DNA of 64,000 nucleotides from an uncultured Bacteroidales bacterium (GCA_902798965.1 CADBYS010000001.1:62001-126000); one strand, 5' to 3'; positions 17,127 to 24,236 are shown, counted from the first letter of the stretch. The notes: a model not told the origin generated them from the letters alone. A program made the numbers and translations.

Positions 17127-17333
17127 ATGGCTAACAACGAAAGCAATATTATTTTCTACAACAACCATCGAGGGTGTGCAAAAGTGGTGTCGCTCACCAC
17201 AAGACAAGCGGGAAAAAAGTTATCGGCATGCTTGAGATAGATAGAAGGGGGAGAAGTAATAGATGTATCAGGAGTTGACGAAGCCGCGTGCGTGGCACAG
17301 TTTTTTGAAATGTATCAAGAACTGACAAAGTAA
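17127..17333 (+). pseudogene. 69-codon frame interrupted by an in-frame amber codon
   Basis: ATG at 17127 opens MANNESNIIFYNNHRGCAKV, and the same frame continues to TAA at 17331-17333. It is broken once by TAG at 17238-17240 (codon 38). Downstream codons still look coding (EGGEVIDVSGVDEAACVAQF). The intact product would be 68 residues, a size common for small partner proteins in mobile regions. It is either a recent pseudogene or a gene that tolerates amber readthrough. It lies between the HNH/CoiA gene and the 367-aa gene. Confidence 0.55.
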
Positions 17334-17349
17334 AATCACACAATATAAC

Positions 17350-18453
17350 ATGAAAAAGCAAGAGGAAGAACGAACGAAATCACAGAGACTGACGTTAGAT
17401 GAGATGCTTGAAATATTTATGGGCGATGCTTATAAAGATTTTCGAGAGAGATGCAAATTATCAATACATACAACAGATAACGGAGAAAAATATGTCCCAA
17501 TCATTATAGGTTGGCCATGCACTGATGTTTCCCCGCTCTTGTATCGTCATATCGTAGCCGAACAGATGCTACAAGGAGATTATCATCATAAGGACTGGGA
17601 ACTGATCTATGATACCTGTCGGTACTTCGCAATGCTCGAGTTGTGGATGAATCCCTTGGTATGGAAAGATGCATTAGAGTATGATGATATTGTTATTGCC
17701 GGTCGAATAGCAGAAGAGGAATATGATAGCCACCGCCTGATAGAAATAAGTAATCTACTCAACTACGCTAGAGATTGTGCAATTCAAGACTTTGCAAATG
17801 ATATATTCATGTATGACGAAGATGATTATGAAGGTGGTCATGTCAAAGGCATGCACGAATGGCATGACCTAACATCGGACGTGGACGATATCACTGATAA
17901 AATTATCAATGGCGGTCATGTGACATACGACGAAATACATTCAGCTAAATATTATGATATAGCAAGTATGCGCTATCACCTTATAACTATTGCAAGATTA
18001 TGTGGAAGTAAACGTGCGGCTGAAATCCTGCATATGTTTCAAGATGAATGGCCGAAGATAAAAATATGGAAAACTCGTTTTGACACGATGACCGAAGATG
18101 ACATCCGTCAGTTTGAGGAAGGCTTATTTAGTTGTTTTGATGATTTGTTAGAAGAATGGGGAGATGGTGCAAACGCACAAAAAGAGCAACAAAAGACCAT
18201 AAGAAGAGCAAAGAATCAATCAATTAGCAGGAGTATGAAGTTTGAGCAACTATTGCAATGCGATAAGAGCGATAAGGGGCGGGTGATGAAACGGTTGCAT
18301 GAGTTGTTAGACGGGAAAGGCGGGAAAGATGTGGCGATAGTGTTGGCAGCAGCGATGTATAAATATAAATACTTGCTGCATATGCCATCGGAGAAACAAT
18401 ATACTGCAGTCTTTGAGTTACCGGAACTTGGAAAGCTGTGCGATCGTACATAA
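17350..18453 (+). CDS. Hypothetical protein, 367 aa
   Basis: A soluble, acidic protein of unknown family. The first 30 residues are highly charged. Residues 60-270 are mainly helical, with many Asp, Glu and Tyr. The last 60 residues (MKRLHELLDGKGGKDVAIVLAAAMYKYKYL) resemble a C-terminal motif I associate with hypothetical proteins of Bacteroides mobile regions. No catalytic motif was seen. It begins 17 bases after the amber-interrupted frame and 290 bases after the HNH/CoiA gene on the same strand, so the three may be one transcript. Composition is AT-rich, like the HNH gene. Confidence 0.7.
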   Translation: MKKQEEERTKSQRLTLDEMLEIFMGDAYKDFRERCKLSIHTTDNGEKYVPIIIGWPCTDVSPLLYRHIVAEQMLQGDYHHKDWELIYDTCRYFAMLELWMNPLVWKDALEYDDIVIAGRIAEEEYDSHRLIEISNLLNYARDCAIQDFANDIFMYDEDDYEGGHVKGMHEWHDLTSDVDDITDKIINGGHVTYDEIHSAKYYDIASMRYHLITIARLCGSKRAAEILHMFQDEWPKIKIWKTRFDTMTEDDIRQFEEGLFSCFDDLLEEWGDGANAQKEQQKTIRRAKNQSISRSMKFEQLLQCDKSDKGRVMKRLHELLDGKGGKDVAIVLAAAMYKYKYLLHMPSEKQYTAVFELPELGKLCDRT

Positions 18454-18513
18454 AGAACCATACGGATAGTCATGGGGTATATCAAGAAAGCCTGGAGCAT
18501 GTAGTGATATAAG

Positions 18514-18621
18514 ACTCGGCATCGAAAATGCCGAGCACAGAACACCAAGACTCGGCATCAGAAATGCCGAGCACAGAACACCAAGACTCGGCATCGGAAA
18601 TGCCGAGCACAGAACACCAAA
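18514..18621 (+). repeat. REP array upstream of the RAYT gene (three units)
   Basis: Three units of exactly 36 bases start at 18515, 18551 and 18587. Each has CTCGGCAT, a five-base loop (CGAAA, CAGAA or CGGAA), ATGCCGAG and the tail CACAGAACACC. The loops vary while the arms are identical. Confidence 0.92.
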
Positions 18622-18657
18622 CAAGTATAAAACACCCAAACGAGGGACAGAAGGGAA

Positions 18658-19692
18658 ATGAAAATCACAGAAAAGCAAGATATGGAGGAGAGACCTGCAT
18701 ACTACAATGAGACGAAGCACTCGATGCATCGGCGTTGCAACGGCTGGGATTACAAGGGGCGAGGCATATATATGCTGACGCTGGCTGTTGATGGCAGGAA
18801 ACCGATTCTTGGCGAGTTGGTGGGCGAAGATTCCGAGGCTCAGATTGAGATGTCAGAAACAGGTAAGGCTATAGCGAAAGAAGTGGAGAACATACCGAGT
18901 TATTATCCGCAGATACGCGTACTATACAAGCAAGTGATGCCCGATCATCTGCATTTTGTGTTGTATGTTAAAGAACCGCTACCGGTGCATATAGGCAAAG
19001 TGATATCGGGATTCAAGTCGGGTACAAGGAAGGTGTTATGTGCCGGCGTTTTTCGAACGCCGGAAGAATCCAATAAACTATGGGAAGACGGATATAACGA
19101 CCGCATCCTATTCCACGAAGGGCAACTGGATGCGATGATACGCTATATCCACGATAACCCGCGCCGACTGGCCATCAAGCGAGCGAACCCGGATTTGTTC
19201 AAGATACGGCAGAACATACAGATAGCAGGAACGCCTTGTGTGATACTGGGGAACAAGTTCCTCGCTGATTATCCGATACGCAAAGTGATACAATGCTCGC
19301 GTGACCTAAGGCAAGCAGAGATTGATGAGAAGAAAACTGCATGTATGGCCGAGGCAGCAAATGGAACAGTACACATAAGCGGAGCTATATCCGAGGGAGA
19401 GAAACAGATATGCAAAGCACTACGGGAAGCCGGATACCCGCTGATCATATTGCTGGTGGAGGGATTTCCACCGGCAGACAGCCCGAGCGCCAAGTATTAC
19501 AAACCGCAAGGCGTATATTTTGAGGCATGTGCTGCGGGGAAGTTGCTGCTGGTGCAACCGGATCAGCATGTGCTGGAGCGACCGGACATAGTTGAGCGAG
19601 TGACACCAAGAGTGGGAAGATTCGTGCCACATGACTCAAAGCGGTACAGATTCATGGCCATGAATATGATAGCTGAAGATATGGCGAGATAA
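18658..19692 (+). CDS. REP-associated tyrosine transposase (RAYT) with C-terminal SLOG-like domain
   Basis: RAYTs are single-copy Y1 HUH transposases that act on flanking REP hairpins. The HUH motif PDHLHF has His97 and His99, and the catalytic Tyr is probably Tyr163 in RYIHDNPRRL. Beyond residue 200 is an extra domain with SEGEKQICKALREAGYPLIILLV and YKPQGVYFEACAAGKLLLV. This resembles a DprA/SLOG-type Rossmann domain found in Bacteroidales relatives of this family; I infer this. The start at 18658 follows the third REP by 37 bases; Met at 18682 is an alternative. An inverted REP copy interrupts residues 125-136 in frame. The gene is flanked by three REP units on each side. Confidence 0.88.
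   Translation: MKITEKQDMEERPAYYNETKHSMHRRCNGWDYKGRGIYMLTLAVDGRKPILGELVGEDSEAQIEMSETGKAIAKEVENIPSYYPQIRVLYKQVMPDHLHFVLYVKEPLPVHIGKVISGFKSGTRKVLCAGVFRTPEESNKLWEDGYNDRILFHEGQLDAMIRYIHDNPRRLAIKRANPDLFKIRQNIQIAGTPCVILGNKFLADYPIRKVIQCSRDLRQAEIDEKKTACMAEAANGTVHISGAISEGEKQICKALREAGYPLIILLVEGFPPADSPSAKYYKPQGVYFEACAAGKLLLVQPDQHVLERPDIVERVTPRVGRFVPHDSKRYRFMAMNMIAEDMAR
19031..19063 (-). repeat. REP element inside the RAYT coding sequence, inverted
   Basis: Read on the minus strand: CCGGCGTT, loop CGAAA, AACGCCGG, then the tail CACATAACACC. All three parts match the REP family, and the tail is identical to that of the 14221 copy. It adds about 11 codons in frame (residues around CAGVFRTPEE) between the HUH motif and the catalytic Tyr. 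Confidence 0.8.
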
Positions 19693-19703
19693 GACACTAC
19701 TCT

Positions 19704-19811
19704 ACTCGGCATCGAAAATGCCGAGCACAGAACACCATAACTCGGCATCGAAAATGCCGAGCACAGGACACCAGGACTCGGCATCAAAAATGCCGAGCAC
19801 AAGACACCTAA
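19704..19811 (+). repeat. REP array downstream of the RAYT gene (three units)
   Basis: Three 36-base units start at 19705, 19741 and 19777, in the same direction as the upstream array. Arms are CTCGGCAT and ATGCCGAG; loops are CGAAA, CGAAA and CAAAA. The tails are CACAGAACACC, CACAGGACACC and CACAAGACACC, so this array is slightly more degraded than the upstream one. Confidence 0.92.
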
Positions 19812-19877
19812 ACAAAGATGAAAAAGTTCTAAATGTTTCCGAATACTTCCTATGGAATAAATAGGAAGTGGGAAAAC

Positions 19878-19939
19878 TTGCATATATCAATTATTAGTTG
19901 TACCTTTGCATCCGATTTTGGGTTACCAAAGTCGGATGC
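19878..19939 (+). promoter_or_regulatory. Promoter with overlapping operator-like palindrome
   Basis: TTG at 19878-19880, a 20-base spacer, then TACCTTTG at 19901-19908. A 32-base inverted repeat starts on the last base of the -7 box: GCATCCGA at 19908-19915 pairs with TCGGATGC at 19932-19939, and TTTGG with CCAAA inside. The position over the expected start site suggests a repressor operator. A 28-codon frame at 19981-20067 (MRKVNRKQAIERIIG) follows, but I cannot decide whether it is a gene. No other content is seen in 19812-20147. Confidence 0.6.
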
Positions 19940-20147
19940 TTGGTTTATGCGCTCAACCATTGTTCATTCCGGATGATGATATGCGAAAAGTAAACCGAAA
20001 ACAAGCAATTGAGCGTATAATAGGAGAGCATCCTAACACAAATGATGAATCGGCCAATCCGAGTTGACTCGAACGAGAGGTGTCAACAGTATCCATTACC
20101 TCAAAGTTCGAAATGGATTGACGAGAGGCCATAATTTGAAAACAGTT

Positions 20148-20561
20148 ATGGCTAAAAATCAAATCACCACCGCACAAAGCGGTAAAACTGAAACGTTGGA
20201 TCAGGTACTGGAACGTATCCAACGCATGTACGTCCCTGAACGTTTTTACCTTGTCTGGGAAGACTGGGACTGGCTCGTCGTGCTCCAATGTATGCAAGAC
20301 AATGGGCTGTTTAAGGCAAATCCGCAACGACCGCCGCTGGCGTCGTTCGAGCGGTGGCTGAGAGAGAACAAGGTGCCGCAGTATCGGACTCGTTGCTCGG
20401 TGCGTAACCTTACGTACGTGAACAAGAAGATTGCGGGCGCGCGATACCCATGGACAGTTGTGACGTGGGAACCGCATATACTCAGGCGGTGGCGGGTGCT
20501 ATATCGGGCACTCGACAAGCTGCTGACGGAACTTCATGACACTACTTGTGTCGCGAAATGA
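20148..20561 (+). CDS. Hypothetical protein, 137 aa
   Basis: The start at 20148 (MAKNQITTAQSGKTETLDQVLERI) was preferred over 20064, since the earlier codons are uncharacteristic. The protein is basic and rich in Trp and Arg, with FYLVWEDWDWLVVLQCMQDNGLF and PRPPLASFERWLRENK-like segments, which suggests nucleic-acid or phage-type proteins. I do not recognise a family. The last codons (LHDTTCVAK) are formed by the first unit of a palindrome series that continues past the stop. The gene follows the operator-bearing promoter at 19901 and precedes two other small genes of the VirE region. Confidence 0.6.
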   Translation: MAKNQITTAQSGKTETLDQVLERIQRMYVPERFYLVWEDWDWLVVLQCMQDNGLFKANPQRPPLASFERWLRENKVPQYRTRCSVRNLTYVNKKIAGARYPWTVVTWEPHILRRWRVLYRALDKLLTELHDTTCVAK

Positions 20562-20615
20562 GCAGTCAAGACACAACAATTGTTGCGAAAACAGGCTTCA
20601 AGACACGGCATGTGT
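20537..20615 (+). repeat. Three degenerate palindromic units
   Basis: Units such as GACAC-TACTT-GTGTC, a CAACAATTGTTG unit and GACAC-GGCAT-GTGTC are each followed by GCGAA or GTGAA, at about 20537, 20571 and 20600. The first overlaps the 3' end of the 137-aa gene. Further hairpins lie at 20691-20712 (CTCCGCATG with CATGCGGGAG) and 20772-20800, so the 20562-20843 spacer is palindrome-rich and without a convincing gene. Confidence 0.55.
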
Positions 20616-20821
20616 CGTGAACACGGATGGCACAATTTATGAACAATACAAGATGACAAGCGGCCGCAAAAATGCGACCGAAATGCAAAAAACTCCGCAT
20701 GTCATGCGGGAGAACGGACAAAATAATAATCGCCAATCCTAAGTGGGTATAATAATCAATGACTGCGGCTCGACCCACGCTTATCCTCAGAGCGGGTCAT
20801 TGAGAAAGGGATTAACGATTG

Positions 20822-20848
20822 GCCATAAAAAAGTTAAGGTTTTATGGC
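20822..20848 (+). promoter_or_regulatory. Hairpin burying the start codon of the 126-aa gene
   Basis: GCCATAAAA at 20822-20830 pairs perfectly with TTTTATGGC at 20840-20848. The ATG (20844-20846) is in the right arm and the AAGG ribosome-binding-like sequence is in the loop. This would hold translation low until the hairpin is opened. Confidence 0.6.
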
Positions 20849-21224
20849 AAAGAAACAAGTAAATCTGTGCGTCGATCTGACGACAGTGATGAAGCAGGAT
20901 GACCTGCGCGTATTGGATAGCAGAAGAGGTACATTGTTCCGTAACGAGGAAGACAAGTTTACGTTCACCGAGCGCGGTGCACGCGGTCAGAACACAAAGC
21001 CTTGGAAGCACTGGGCACTGATTGAGCGCTCGAAGAACGGTAAGGTGTCGGCAAACGACAGCCACATCAAGGTGGAGTTCTACTTCCATCATGAGGACTA
21101 CACCGACGGACGAGACCTGGCAGACCAGTTGGCAATGCAAATCGAACAGATTGGAGAGACATTGTGCGAGACCGATCTGGAGAAGATGGTAAACGGCATA
21201 AGGGAGCTGAAAAGTGAAAAATGA
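20844..21224 (+). CDS. Hypothetical protein, 126 aa
   Basis: A small, soluble, charged protein with no recognised motif. It contains FTERGARGQNTKPWKHW near residue 41 and IKVEFYFHHEDYTDGRDLADQL near residue 74. Its C-terminal codons (ELKSEK) are formed by AAAAGTGAAAAATGAAAGGTGAAAG-type word repeats that run into the next spacer. It is followed 13 bases later by the 123-aa gene, so it belongs to one operon with that gene and the VirE-like gene. Translation may be controlled by the hairpin over its start codon. Confidence 0.65.
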   Translation: MAKKQVNLCVDLTTVMKQDDLRVLDSRRGTLFRNEEDKFTFTERGARGQNTKPWKHWALIERSKNGKVSANDSHIKVEFYFHHEDYTDGRDLADQLAMQIEQIGETLCETDLEKMVNGIRELKSEK

Positions 21225-21237
21225 AAGGTGAAAGATT

Positions 21238-21609
21238 ATGCCATTATTGATTGCAATACGTAAGGGAGGCGTGAAGTGCAGTAGCGCCTGCCCTTGGTAC
21301 ACGGAAACGGGGAAAGTGCGGGGGTGTTACGGAGTGCCGTTGAAGACACATTGCCGGGCAACGATGGAGCCTGTGATGATCGATTGTGACGTGCTGAATC
21401 CGCTGCAGATAGAGAAACTGGAAGTGACGGAAGAGCAGTGGAAGGCGATGCAGCAAGCTGTGCACAAGCGTGCGAAGAAAGAGCGGAAGGCGTATCCGGA
21501 AGATCACGAGGAGATACATCCGGTGGGTTGGAACTGGAAAGATCCCGCACCGCTGCTGTACGGTGCAAAAGGGAAGTGGAATAGCGAAAAGTCAAACATT
21601 AAAAACTAA
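21238..21609 (+). CDS. Hypothetical cysteine-containing protein, 123 aa
   Basis: Residues 13-38 hold four cysteines (CSSACPWYTETGKVRGCYG and then THC), which could bind a metal. The rest is helical and charged. I do not recognise a family. It is tightly placed between the 126-aa gene (13 bases) and the VirE-like gene (5 bases), which suggests a role with the VirE-like protein in a mobile-element or phage-remnant operon. Confidence 0.65.
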   Translation: MPLLIAIRKGGVKCSSACPWYTETGKVRGCYGVPLKTHCRATMEPVMIDCDVLNPLQIEKLEVTEEQWKAMQQAVHKRAKKERKAYPEDHEEIHPVGWNWKDPAPLLYGAKGKWNSEKSNIKN

Positions 21610-21614
21610 AAAGT

Positions 21615-23951
21615 ATGATGACATATCAAGAATCAATCGTGAAAGGTCAGCCTGCGGTGCTGACGAAAGAGAAATGGGACGAGCTGATAGACAGTCCCGC
21701 AGTAAAGGATATATGTGCGCGGATAGCAGCGCTGGATGTGACGGCAGCGGATTATGCGGAAAGGAAGCAGGCATTGAAGAAGAGGCTGCCGGTGATCATA
21801 CCGCATGCGGCGGCATTCAGGAACGGAAGGCGCGTGAGTGCTGATGCCGTGCCGAGCGGATTGGCGATGCTGGATGTGGATCATGTGGAAGAGCCGAGGG
21901 AGTGGTGGAACTCGCTCATGGAAATCGCGAGCACAGAACACCTGAAATCGAACGGGATATACCTGGTGGCGATAACTGCCAGTGGGAAGGGACTGAGAGT
22001 GATTGGAGCTCGCCGGAATAGCGGCGAGGAGTTAACAGCCAATGGTATGGAAAGCATTGAAACGGCACAGATGCGGATGGCACAGGTACTGGGGATAATG
22101 GAGTATGACGCGGTGACGAAAGACCTGGCACGGGCAAGCTATGTGGTGCCGAGGGAGTATGTGCTGTATTGCGATGAGGAGGGGATGTTCGGCAGTGCGG
22201 CAGCCGAGTTAGCCGCACGAGTCAACTCCGAGTGCGACCGCCCGTCCCATCGGGCGCCCTCCCGTCCCGTGCTCCCAGCACGGGAAAGCATCGTCGCATC
22301 GGAGTCGACATCGTGCATGGCGGCTCTCAAGGAGCCGGACTGCCGAAGGGTAAATGAAGAAAAAGACGAAGGGCTGTGCTACAAAGGAATAGCATATAAG
22401 GATATCGTTGAGCAACTGATGATCGGGATCGGGGCAGCGGATGGTGCGGAAGTGGGAGAACGGAACACGGTGTACTTTAGTTTGGCTTGCTATATGCGGT
22501 ATATTTGCGACTTTGACGCGGGGTTGCTGCTGCGGGTATTGCCAGACTTCGGGCTGAGAGAGCAGGAACGAAGACAAGCGATAGCATCGGCTATAGGAAG
22601 ACCGCGGAAGAGCGAGATGCCGATCGTGTTGCAGAGTGCGATTTCCGTATGCGAGCGAGACTCGGAGCTGACGCACCGAGCACACAACAAAGAGAAGGCT
22701 ACCGATATGACTATGCCGGAGTTGCCGAGGTTGTTGAAGTTGGTATGCAGACGACTGCCGGAGGATTATCGACCGGCGATGGTGATAGCGAGTCTGCCGA
22801 TATTAGGGACGCTGGCGACACGGGTACGATTTGAGTATCTGGACAGGCAGGAGCAGAGTCTTTCGTTCTTTGCATGTATCACGGCACCTGCGGCGAGTGG
22901 TAAGTCGTTTATCAGGAAGCCGATAGACTTGCTGCTGACACCTATTAACGAGCAGGATGCGATAGAGCGGGAGAAGGAACAGGCGTACAAGGAGAAGTTG
23001 CGTGCGAGCAAGAACAGCAAGAATCAGCCGGAAGATCCGCATGCGTGCCCGAGGAACAACGGCGTGGCGATTAGTATTGCGAAGTTGCTGCAGTTGCTGA
23101 CATATGCGGAGGGAAAGCACCTGATTGGTATAGGTGAGGAGATGGACACGCTGGTGAAGAGTGAGCGAGCCGGTGTGTGGAGTCAGAAGAGCGATATCTA
23201 TCGATTGGCGTTCGACAATGCGGAGTATGGGCAAGCATACATGAGTGACGCGAGTTTTAATGCGCATATCAAGGTGTATTACAACCTGTTGCTGACGGGT
23301 ACGCCGAACTCGATGCGACGGTTCTTTAAGGATCTGGAAAATGGACTGGCGACACGTGTGTGCTTTGCTCAACTGCCTGATACTTCGTTTACCGAAATTC
23401 CGGTTTTCGCGCCGTACAGCGAGAGTGAGAAAGCGGAGATTGTACGTTGGGCGCGGCAACTGGACGCTGAGCAAGGGACGATCGCATGTCCGCAGGTGGG
23501 AACGGTGATTGCGGAGTGGCTGGAGAAGAAACGACAGCAGGCGATTGATGCGGACAGCCATGCGATGGATACGTTGCGACGTCGTGCGGGCGTAATCGGG
23601 TTTCGAGCGGGGATGCTGTGTTACTTGCTGGAGCGGCATAAGTACACGAAGGTCGTGGGCGAGTTTGCCGAGTGGGTAGCGGAGTATGTGTTTCGAAACC
23701 AGATGGAGCTGTGGGGTGAGCAGATGGAGGAGCTATATAACGGCGAAGGGACGAACGGTGAATGGTCGAAGGGAGCGGTGAGCAGTTTGCTGGAGTTGCT
23801 GCCGAAAGAGTTCACGACGGGTGACCTTATCAAGTTGCGCGCGCGAAAGAACCAATCGGTGAAGACTGCGGCGATCAGTATGGTGCTGAACCGCTGGAAG
23901 ACTACCCGGCGAATTGAGCCTTGCGGCAATAAGACTTGGAGGAAGTTGTAA
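21615..23951 (+). CDS. VirE-like/BT4734 N-terminal domain plus DUF3987 helicase-like protein
   Basis: A 778-residue protein. The N-terminal 200 residues match the BT4734/BF3469-like (VirE N-terminal) module, with LPVIIPHAAAFRNGRR near 58-73, LAMLDVDHVEE near 83-93 and ITASGKGLRVIGA near 121-133. From about residue 380 follows a DUF3987 region with a Walker A-like APAASGKS at 424-431 and GIGEEMDTL as a candidate Walker B. Such proteins are found in Bacteroidales mobile elements and may be primase-helicase related. The linker regions hold several palindromes, including two degraded REP copies (21911-21942, 22661-22692). The second of two adjacent Met codons (21618) could also start. A strong terminator follows. 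Confidence 0.85.
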   Translation: MMTYQESIVKGQPAVLTKEKWDELIDSPAVKDICARIAALDVTAADYAERKQALKKRLPVIIPHAAAFRNGRRVSADAVPSGLAMLDVDHVEEPREWWNSLMEIASTEHLKSNGIYLVAITASGKGLRVIGARRNSGEELTANGMESIETAQMRMAQVLGIMEYDAVTKDLARASYVVPREYVLYCDEEGMFGSAAAELAARVNSECDRPSHRAPSRPVLPARESIVASESTSCMAALKEPDCRRVNEEKDEGLCYKGIAYKDIVEQLMIGIGAADGAEVGERNTVYFSLACYMRYICDFDAGLLLRVLPDFGLREQERRQAIASAIGRPRKSEMPIVLQSAISVCERDSELTHRAHNKEKATDMTMPELPRLLKLVCRRLPEDYRPAMVIASLPILGTLATRVRFEYLDRQEQSLSFFACITAPAASGKSFIRKPIDLLLTPINEQDAIEREKEQAYKEKLRASKNSKNQPEDPHACPRNNGVAISIAKLLQLLTYAEGKHLIGIGEEMDTLVKSERAGVWSQKSDIYRLAFDNAEYGQAYMSDASFNAHIKVYYNLLLTGTPNSMRRFFKDLENGLATRVCFAQLPDTSFTEIPVFAPYSESEKAEIVRWARQLDAEQGTIACPQVGTVIAEWLEKKRQQAIDADSHAMDTLRRRAGVIGFRAGMLCYLLERHKYTKVVGEFAEWVAEYVFRNQMELWGEQMEELYNGEGTNGEWSKGAVSSLLELLPKEFTTGDLIKLRARKNQSVKTAAISMVLNRWKTTRRIEPCGNKTWRKL
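21911..21942 (+). repeat. Degraded REP copy within the VirE-like gene
   Basis: CTCGCTCAT, loop GGAA, ATCGCGAG, then the exact REP tail CACAGAACACC. It encodes residues around SLMEIASTEHL, between the DHVEE and SGKG motifs of the domain. Confidence 0.7.
22009..22028. repeat. GC-rich palindrome in the VirE-like gene
   Basis: CTCGCCG at 22009-22015 pairs with CGGCGAG at 22022-22028 around a six-base loop. No REP tail follows. Confidence 0.5.
22239..22337. repeat. Cluster of three palindromes in the VirE-like gene linker
   Basis: CGCCCG-TCCCAT-CGGGCG (22239-22256), TCCCGTGCT-CCC-AGCACGGGA (22265-22285) and CGGCTC-TCAAG-GAGCCG (22321-22337). They encode a Pro/Arg/Ser-rich stretch at about residues 208-241 that looks like an expandable linker. 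Confidence 0.65.
22661..22692 (+). repeat. Second degraded REP copy within the VirE-like gene
   Basis: CTCGG at 22661-22665 pairs with CCGAG at 22676-22680, followed by CACACAACAAAG, a weakened form of the REP tail. Two or three REP positions are lost, so this is less sure than the 21911 copy. Confidence 0.5.
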
Positions 23952-23952
23952 G

Positions 23953-23990
23953 AGAAAAGCGGGTGCTTCGGCACTCGCTTTTCTGTATTT
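23953..23990 (+). terminator. Strong intrinsic terminator after the VirE-like gene
   Basis: A 14-bp stem, 23953-23966 with 23971-23984, capped by a TTCG tetraloop (one G-U pair), then a T-rich tail. It ends the VirE operon. Confidence 0.93.
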
Positions 23991-24005
23991 TTACATAGGT
24001 GACAC

Positions 24006-24029
24006 AAATTCACATTTCCACATTTCCAC
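24006..24029 (+). repeat. 24-bp direct repeat partner of 14462-14485
   Basis: Perfect copy of the CACATTTC-word sequence at 14462, same direction. The rest of 23990-24236 has no gene. It contains GTTGACGATT/GATCGTCAAC-type words but no further structure that I can support. Confidence 0.7.
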
Positions 24030-24236
24030 GGATTTTATTGATTCTCGACGAAACGCCAAGTATCAGTTGATGCCTGGTATTGTAGGTTGCCTTGATCGTC
24101 AACATGCAATTCGTCACCCACCGGTTGACGATTTACAAAAAATTTTTGACATTTGCAAATATTCGCTCGGAAAATCGTAAAAAATCGGAGATTTTCGATA
24201 AAATGTGACGAAAAGCAAAAAAAAGTCAGAAAAAAC

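Noticed and set aside
18514..18621. Regular 36-base repeats that might be a CRISPR array
   Set aside because: The units follow one another without unique spacers, each is a hairpin plus tail, and the neighbour is a Y1 transposase, not a cas gene.
18528..18710. A 60-codon plus-strand frame encoding MPSTEHQDSASE repeats
   Set aside because: It is simply the translation of the REP array and runs into the RAYT start.
19563..19890. Minus-strand frames of 62 and 106 codons with LGVLCSAF repeats
   Set aside because: These translate the downstream REP array and the antisense of the RAYT 3' end.
20536..20742. A 68-codon plus-strand frame after the 137-aa gene
   Set aside because: It overlaps that gene in another frame and mostly translates palindromic repeats; no family resemblance.
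22233..22290. GC-rich palindromes as an internal terminator in the VirE-like gene
   Set aside because: There is no T-tract after either stem and the reading frame continues unbroken with known domains on both sides.
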